Translations under genes and position numbers: made by a program
NCBI GenBank assembly: GCA_028289375.1
Contig: JANQQK010000023.1
Coordinates: 1-64,000, forward strand
Direction of reading: 5' to 3'
Origin: Phycisphaerae bacterium
GTDB lineage: Bacteria > Planctomycetota > Phycisphaerae > UBA1845
Length of the DNA: 64,000 nt
Shown: in pieces, positions 59,965 through 64,000 of the stretch
Numbering within the stretch: position 1 is the first letter of the stretch
Layout of the letters: every line of letters starts with the position of its first letter
Notes under the pieces: model-generated
Database searches by the model: none
What the model saw: the letters and a program-made list of their open reading frames with translations, nothing else
What the model was told of the DNA's origin: nothing

Positions 59965-60585
59965 TTCTTCGAGTGAATCGACGATCAGGTTCGCGGCGGT
60001 GAGTTTTTCGCGCGGGTGTTCGGTTGTCACGGCGATCGACTTCATGCCGCCGTCGACGGCTGCATTGATGCCTGCGGGCGCGTCTTCGATGACAACGCAG
60101 TGATGCGGTTCCCGCTTTAGTCCTGCTGCGGCTTTGAGGAACACTTCCGGGTGAGGCTTGCCGATGGCGACGTCGTGTCCGGTGACCACGTGCACGATGC
60201 AGTCGGCGATGCCCATGGCGTCGATGGCCAGTTGGATGTTCAGCGGGTGGCCGGATGAGCCAATGGCGCAGGGGATGTCTGCATCGCGACAGGCACGGGC
60301 CAGCTCGACACCGCCGGGCAGAATCATCAGTCGATCGCCCACGATGTCGCGGTAATACTGCTCCTTGCGCTCGCCCAGCTCGTCCATCTCTGCATTGCTG
60401 TAGCCATCCCCGAACAGAATGGGAATGATGTCGCGGTTCTGCCGGCCGAAAGTCTGCTTGAACTGCTCGTCGGTGATGGGTTTGCCGAGTTCATTCGCCA
60501 GTTTCATCCAGCTGTCACGATGTGGGCCGGACGAGTCGATCAACACACCGTCCAGGTCAAAGATGACGCCGATGTTGTCAGTCAT
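59926..60585 (-). CDS. HAD-family phosphatase (beta-phosphoglucomutase-like)
   Basis: A 219-residue HAD hydrolase of the beta-PGM/phosphatase subgroup. Motif I: VIFDLDGVLIDSSGPH with nucleophile and acid Asp. The cap is helical (about 17-90). Motif II Ser is in CAIGSSGHP, motif III Lys in GKPHPEVFLKAA and motif IV Asp-Asp in HCVVIEDAPAGINAA. Substrate is not evident; sugar phosphates are likely. The ATG at 60585 overlaps the DUF2723 stop by 8 nt, so the two are coupled; an in-frame region upstream is antiframe to that gene. The 3' end converges with the small ORF at 59746. Confidence 0.9.
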   Translation of the reverse strand: MTDNIGVIFDLDGVLIDSSGPHRDSWMKLANELGKPITDEQFKQTFGRQNRDIIPILFGDGYSNAEMDELGERKEQYYRDIVGDRLMILPGGVELARACRDADIPCAIGSSGHPLNIQLAIDAMGIADCIVHVVTGHDVAIGKPHPEVFLKAAAGLKREPHHCVVIEDAPAGINAAVDGGMKSIAVTTEHPREKLTAANLIVDSLEELSVASLRRLIHG

Positions 60586-62173
60586 GCGTTGGCTCCGTGG
60601 GCTTGTCAGCGAAGACGACGCGGAAGATACAGCCATCCGGTTCGAATGCGAAGCGGTCGGTCCTGATCCACTTGCTGAGGTATCGCGGAACGTCGGTGAT
60701 GGTGCAGAGTCGGCGTTCGGTGATCCACTTGAGGAGGTTCTCTTCGGTGATGATGACGGGATCTTCGAAGAACGGTTGATAGGGCTTGCCGTTGTAGACA
60801 TGGACATCGCGACGGAGGTTCTCAGCCTGCTGCAGGTAGAGAATCGGCGTCATGACGGTCGTGTCGACGATGAGGATCGCATCTTCCGGCAGTGCGTCGA
60901 GCGTTTCGCGGGCGAAGCGGTCGGCCCCGTCTTCGCCGAAACGCCATGGTTGCAGGAACCAGTCATATGGCTCGCGGTAACGGAGATCACGCTTGGGAAT
61001 GATGGGGACGTCAGGGAAGTGGTTTCTGAGCACGTAGGGAACGAGCAGAAAGACCAGTGGAGCGGTACAGGACATCACCATGATGGTTGCGCGTGACCGG
61101 AGCCAGCCATCGCCCTGCTGCCAACGATTGATGCCGAACCCGAGGACAACCGTAGCGAGCACCTGTGCGTGCAGGAAGAATACGTGCTGGTCGGCGACGT
61201 TGTATCGCACGGCGAACAGGAAGTAGACAGCCAACGCGACCACCAGGAAGTTCGAGAACGTCCTGGTCGTTTCGCGTCGCAAGGCGACCACGCCAACGGG
61301 CAGCAGGAACGTCAGCGGCGAGGGGAAACTGTACATCGAGTAGGCGATCATGCGGGCGAGACGGGACAGGCCGGGGGATGTATGGAAGACGTTTTGCGTA
61401 TAGCGACCTGTGATCATCTCGAAGAGCGCCGTGTGCACGGGCAGGCCGCCGCGGACGGTGTTGAAAAGAATGGCCCAGAGCGGCAGCGTCGCGATGATGC
61501 CCACGCCGAGACAGGCGAACATCAACCGCGCGTTGATGAGATCAGATTGTCTCCGCAGCTGCCAGAAAATGACAACGTACGCGGGCCATGTAAGGACGGC
61601 CATGTTGTGCGTCGACAGACCCAGACCGTTGACGAAGGCTGCGGCGATGAGCCAGCGCGTTGATCGCGTCGTGATCCACCGATGCACGATGATCAGTTCC
61701 AGGGTGAGCAGCGTCGTCGACATGGACATCACCTCCGCTCCGGCGGAAATGTGCCACAACGCATGCGAAAGGGCGAGAATCAGCGAAGCAGACAGAATCG
61801 ACGTACGCGGAAGTCGCAGGATCGCCAGAAACGCAGCCAGATTTGCGACCGTCAAAGCACCACACAGCGCGCTGACCAGATTGGCGGCGCGGGCGGCCGA
61901 GCAGCCGAGACTCCTGACTCCGATAGAGACGAAGTAGTAGAGCGGATGGGAGCGTGACAGCTCCTTGGCATCGGTCCACCAGCCGAGTTCCACGCGAAGC
62001 TGTGCGTCGCCCGTGTCGCCCCACGCAACGCCGGGAATGGAGGAACTGACATACAGTGCGCCGACGACCAGGAACGCGATAAGCCAGCAGGTCCACGGGT
62101 GGATCGCCAACGTGTCGGTCGTCGCAACCTGAACGCCGTCACGCGGTTCGGATGTAGACGCACCCTCATTCAC
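60578..62173 (-). CDS. DUF2723-family membrane glycosyltransferase (PMT-like)
   Basis: A 531-residue polytopic protein of the DUF2723 group, related in layout to protein O-mannosyltransferases. Near the N-terminus the first TM is followed by the external loop 'GVAWGDTGDAQLRVELGWW' with the acidic residue expected of GT-C enzymes, then 'SHPLYYFVSIGVRSLG'. About ten TMs run to residue ~370. The C-terminal ~150 residues are external (AILIVDTTVMTPILYLQQ ...). A lipid-linked sugar would be the donor; the acceptor is unknown. The GTG at 62173 overlaps the upstream GT4 stop by 4 nt (GTGA) and is preferred to two GTGs just upstream. Confidence 0.82.
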   Translation of the reverse strand: MNEGASTSEPRDGVQVATTDTLAIHPWTCWLIAFLVVGALYVSSSIPGVAWGDTGDAQLRVELGWWTDAKELSRSHPLYYFVSIGVRSLGCSAARAANLVSALCGALTVANLAAFLAILRLPRTSILSASLILALSHALWHISAGAEVMSMSTTLLTLELIIVHRWITTRSTRWLIAAAFVNGLGLSTHNMAVLTWPAYVVIFWQLRRQSDLINARLMFACLGVGIIATLPLWAILFNTVRGGLPVHTALFEMITGRYTQNVFHTSPGLSRLARMIAYSMYSFPSPLTFLLPVGVVALRRETTRTFSNFLVVALAVYFLFAVRYNVADQHVFFLHAQVLATVVLGFGINRWQQGDGWLRSRATIMVMSCTAPLVFLLVPYVLRNHFPDVPIIPKRDLRYREPYDWFLQPWRFGEDGADRFARETLDALPEDAILIVDTTVMTPILYLQQAENLRRDVHVYNGKPYQPFFEDPVIITEENLLKWITERRLCTITDVPRYLSKWIRTDRFAFEPDGCIFRVVFADKPTEPTHD

Positions 62174-63408
62174 CACGCACACGGGGCCTTCTTCGGCAGA
62201 TGTTCGTCGAGTTCAGCAGCCGCCGGCGGCGCCTTCCAACCCTTCTGCTTCAGCAGCTTCTCGTAGACGGCCAGCACGCGCTCGCAGACACGGTTCTCGT
62301 CGAACTTATCGATCGCACGCTGACGACCTGCTTCACCCATGCGCTTGCGGAGATCGTCGTCATCCAGCAATTTGGCGAGCGCATCGGCAAGGGCGTCGGC
62401 GCTCTTCGGCGGAATCAGGAATCCATTGACGCCGTCCTCAACCACATCGCGACACCCACGCGTGTTCGTCGTGACGATGGGCAGGCTGGACGCGGCAGCT
62501 TCGATCAGCGACCGCGGCACGCCCTCGCGTCGCCGACTTGGCAGCACCATGATATCGACGGCGGCCATCAACTCTTCCATGTCCCCGCGCGGGGCCATCG
62601 GGATGGTGTGCGACTCGATGCCGTAGGATTTGTAAGCATCGGCTGTGATCGCCCCACCGCGATCGGGTTCTTCCACGCCGATGTAGAGATAACGAAAGTC
62701 GTCGCGCGATTCCGAGAGACGGCGGACTGCTTCGAACATCTCGAGAAATCCCTTGTCCTCGACCAATCGGGCAGCCATCAGAATCAGCTTTTTGTCGGTC
62801 GGCAGCCCGAGTTCCTTGCGCTTCTTCTCGCGAAAGTCGGGACCATAGCGGGCCGGATCAAACCGCATCAGGTCAATGCCGTTTCCGAGAAAGCCGACAC
62901 GCTTCTTCGAGCAGATTTTCAGCCGTACGGCTGCGTCGATGTCGTCTTGATTCTGACTCAGCGTCATGTCCGCACAGCGACTGCCGATCATCGCCATCAG
63001 AATGTAAAAGCCCTTCTTCAACCAGTGCATGTCCTCATCGAAATAGAAACCATGCAGTGTGTTGACGATGACCGGAACGCCCGCGAGCTTGCCGGCCAAT
63101 TGGCCGAGCAGCGCTGCCTTGGCGGTGTGCGTATGCACGATCGCGATTTTCTCGCGACGCATGAAGCGGATGAGCTGCCACAGCGTGCGGAGATCTGCAA
63201 ACGGCGAAATCGCCCGACGAATATCGAAATCGTGATAGCGAATTCCCTGCTCTTCCAGCCATTGACGATTTGGTCCCGGTGTGCTGGCGGTCCACGCTTC
63301 GTACCCGGCGACGCGCATGGCGCGGAGTTGCGCCCACATGAGAATGACGAGCGTGGAATCCACGGCGCACACCGTGAGTATCCTGGGACGATCGGACATC
63401 GTGCTCAT
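62170..63408 (-). CDS. Glycosyltransferase family 4
   Basis: A 412-residue GT-B enzyme. N-terminal half: VDSTLVILMWAQLRAMRVAGYE, the HTHTAKAALLGQLAGKLAG helix and NTLHGFYF acceptor loop. C-terminal half: LILMAARLVEDKGFLEMFEA and the E-x7-E-like motif in 'SRRREGVPRSLIEAAASSLPIVTTN', then 'VEDGVNGFLIPP'. It probably extends a surface polysaccharide or capsule. It is 23 nt after the next upstream gene (also GT4) and overlaps the DUF2723 gene, making a glycan cluster on the minus strand. The ATG at 63408 or one three codons on are both possible. Confidence 0.92.
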   Translation of the reverse strand: MSTMSDRPRILTVCAVDSTLVILMWAQLRAMRVAGYEAWTASTPGPNRQWLEEQGIRYHDFDIRRAISPFADLRTLWQLIRFMRREKIAIVHTHTAKAALLGQLAGKLAGVPVIVNTLHGFYFDEDMHWLKKGFYILMAMIGSRCADMTLSQNQDDIDAAVRLKICSKKRVGFLGNGIDLMRFDPARYGPDFREKKRKELGLPTDKKLILMAARLVEDKGFLEMFEAVRRLSESRDDFRYLYIGVEEPDRGGAITADAYKSYGIESHTIPMAPRGDMEELMAAVDIMVLPSRRREGVPRSLIEAAASSLPIVTTNTRGCRDVVEDGVNGFLIPPKSADALADALAKLLDDDDLRKRMGEAGRQRAIDKFDENRVCERVLAVYEKLLKQKGWKAPPAAAELDEHLPKKAPCAW

Positions 63409-63431
63409 AGGGGTTTCAGCCCTGCCCTTTC

Positions 63432-64000
63432 TTATCGCCGTCCGATGCTGCCATCGAGAACGGAACGGTAAATCTTCTCATAGCGATCGATCATCAGCGT
63501 GAGGCTGAAGTGATCGCGAATTCTGTCGACGGCGGCGACACTCAATCGCGCTCGCAACGCGGCGTCTTTGTACACGCGAACCATCGCGTCGGCCAACCCG
63601 GCTGCGTCGCGCGTCGCAACAACCAGAGCGCTCTTGTCGTTCTCAGCCACCTCCGGCACACCACCAGCGGCCGTCGTCACAACAGGCATGCCCATGGCCA
63701 TCGCTTCCATGACCGATCGCGGCATCCCTTCGCTGTGTGAACTCATGACGTAGGCATCGCAGGCGCGCAGTATGGGGCGGACGTCGGCAGAAACGCCGTG
63801 AAAGACGACGCGATCCCCCAATTCCCGCTGGGCCACCATGGACCGAATCAACGGCTCACGATCACCACCGCCCACGAGAATCAGCTTGGCATCACCCAAC
63901 GCATTTTCAGCGCGCGACCACGCATCAAACAGCGTGGCATGGTCCTTCTCCTCACGGAAACTGGCTACCTTGACGAACAGGAATCCGTCCGGAAGGTTCA
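63432..64000 (-). CDS. Glycosyltransferase family 4, C-terminal part (cut by right edge)
   Basis: The C-terminal ~188 residues of a second GT4 enzyme; the N-terminal part lies beyond the right edge. The frame is open from position 64000 to the stop. It enters with NLPDGFLFVKVASFREEKDH and ATLFDAWSRAE, the usual start of the second Rossmann domain, then LILVGGGDREPLI, 'VVFHGVSADVRPIL' and the donor-binding SSHSEGMPRSVMEAMAMGMPV with both conserved Glu. The ending 'HFSLTLMIDRYEKIYRSVL' is typical. It is upstream of the other GT4 gene in one operon. Confidence 0.9.
   Translation of the reverse strand, partial: NLPDGFLFVKVASFREEKDHATLFDAWSRAENALGDAKLILVGGGDREPLIRSMVAQRELGDRVVFHGVSADVRPILRACDAYVMSSHSEGMPRSVMEAMAMGMPVVTTAAGGVPEVAENDKSALVVATRDAAGLADAMVRVYKDAALRARLSVAAVDRIRDHFSLTLMIDRYEKIYRSVLDGSIGRR

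Overview
The window looks like a chromosomal segment of a high-GC, Gram-negative planctomycete, probably near the Phycisphaerae. The evidence is the mix of protein families: two TIGR03790-type proteins, secreted Cys-rich proteins carrying CNGxExC, DCNxNG and GACC repeats, dockerin-like and thrombospondin type 3 repeats, a PEP-CTERM protein, two adjacent ClpP subunits behind trigger factor, an oversized signal peptidase I and a NfeD/FloA operon. No rRNA, tRNA, CRISPR array, transposase or phage gene was recognised. Both edges cut genes: a lipoprotein on the left and a glycosyltransferase on the right.

Layout. 0-3.5 kb (minus): two related Cys-rich lipoproteins, a DUF2071 protein and class I fructose-bisphosphate aldolase. 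3.8-6.7 kb: tig-clpP-clpP, closed by a clear intrinsic terminator. 6.9-13.6 kb: a GAF/PP2C phosphatase, folB-folK (minus), and pheS-pheT followed by a PKD-bearing hydrolase lipoprotein. 13.6-17.5 kb: an MMPL/RND exporter (minus) and two crotonase-family enzymes. 17.9-24.4 kb: two large secreted proteins that share an unrecognised Cys-rich module and a cohesin-like C-terminus, with a PLP aminotransferase between them. 24.5-27.3 kb: a small secreted protein, a DNA-binding-type HTH protein with C-terminal membrane segments, and an OmpA-like lipoprotein. 27.5-33.6 kb: ResB-CcsA (system II cytochrome c maturation) and a large signal peptidase I.

33.9-44.8 kb: KptA, another secreted Cys-rich protein, an MFS transporter, a hemerythrin-like protein, a DegT/DnrJ aminotransferase, then a plus-strand run of sugar isomerase, membrane protein, WYL regulator, Dtd and a TIGR03790 protein. 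44.9-48.8 kb: NfeD (long), NfeD (short), FloA and a Pro-rich membrane protein. 48.8-52.9 kb (minus): Maf, DUF2062, and a tightly overlapping DUF554-Bpt-GT9 operon. 52.9-59.7 kb: a large TIGR03790/Ig/dockerin protein, a PEP-CTERM protein and a TSP3-repeat surface protein. 59.7-64 kb (minus): an overlapping glycosyltransferase / DUF2723 / HAD-phosphatase cluster.

The strongest signal not explained by the genes is an abrupt switch of strand composition near 33.77 kb. To the left the plus strand is C-rich whichever strand carries the gene. To the right it is G-rich for about 28 kb. That is the polarity expected at a replication origin, although no dnaA gene or DnaA box was seen. Other notable items are the three-copy Cys-rich module, families of intergenic hairpin repeats, a Dtd with altered signature motifs, a signal peptidase with a Cys4 knuckle and a large insertion, and a Cys-containing C-terminal anchor. 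Start sites were chosen from visible Shine-Dalgarno sequences and gene overlaps. Promoter calls are pattern matches only.
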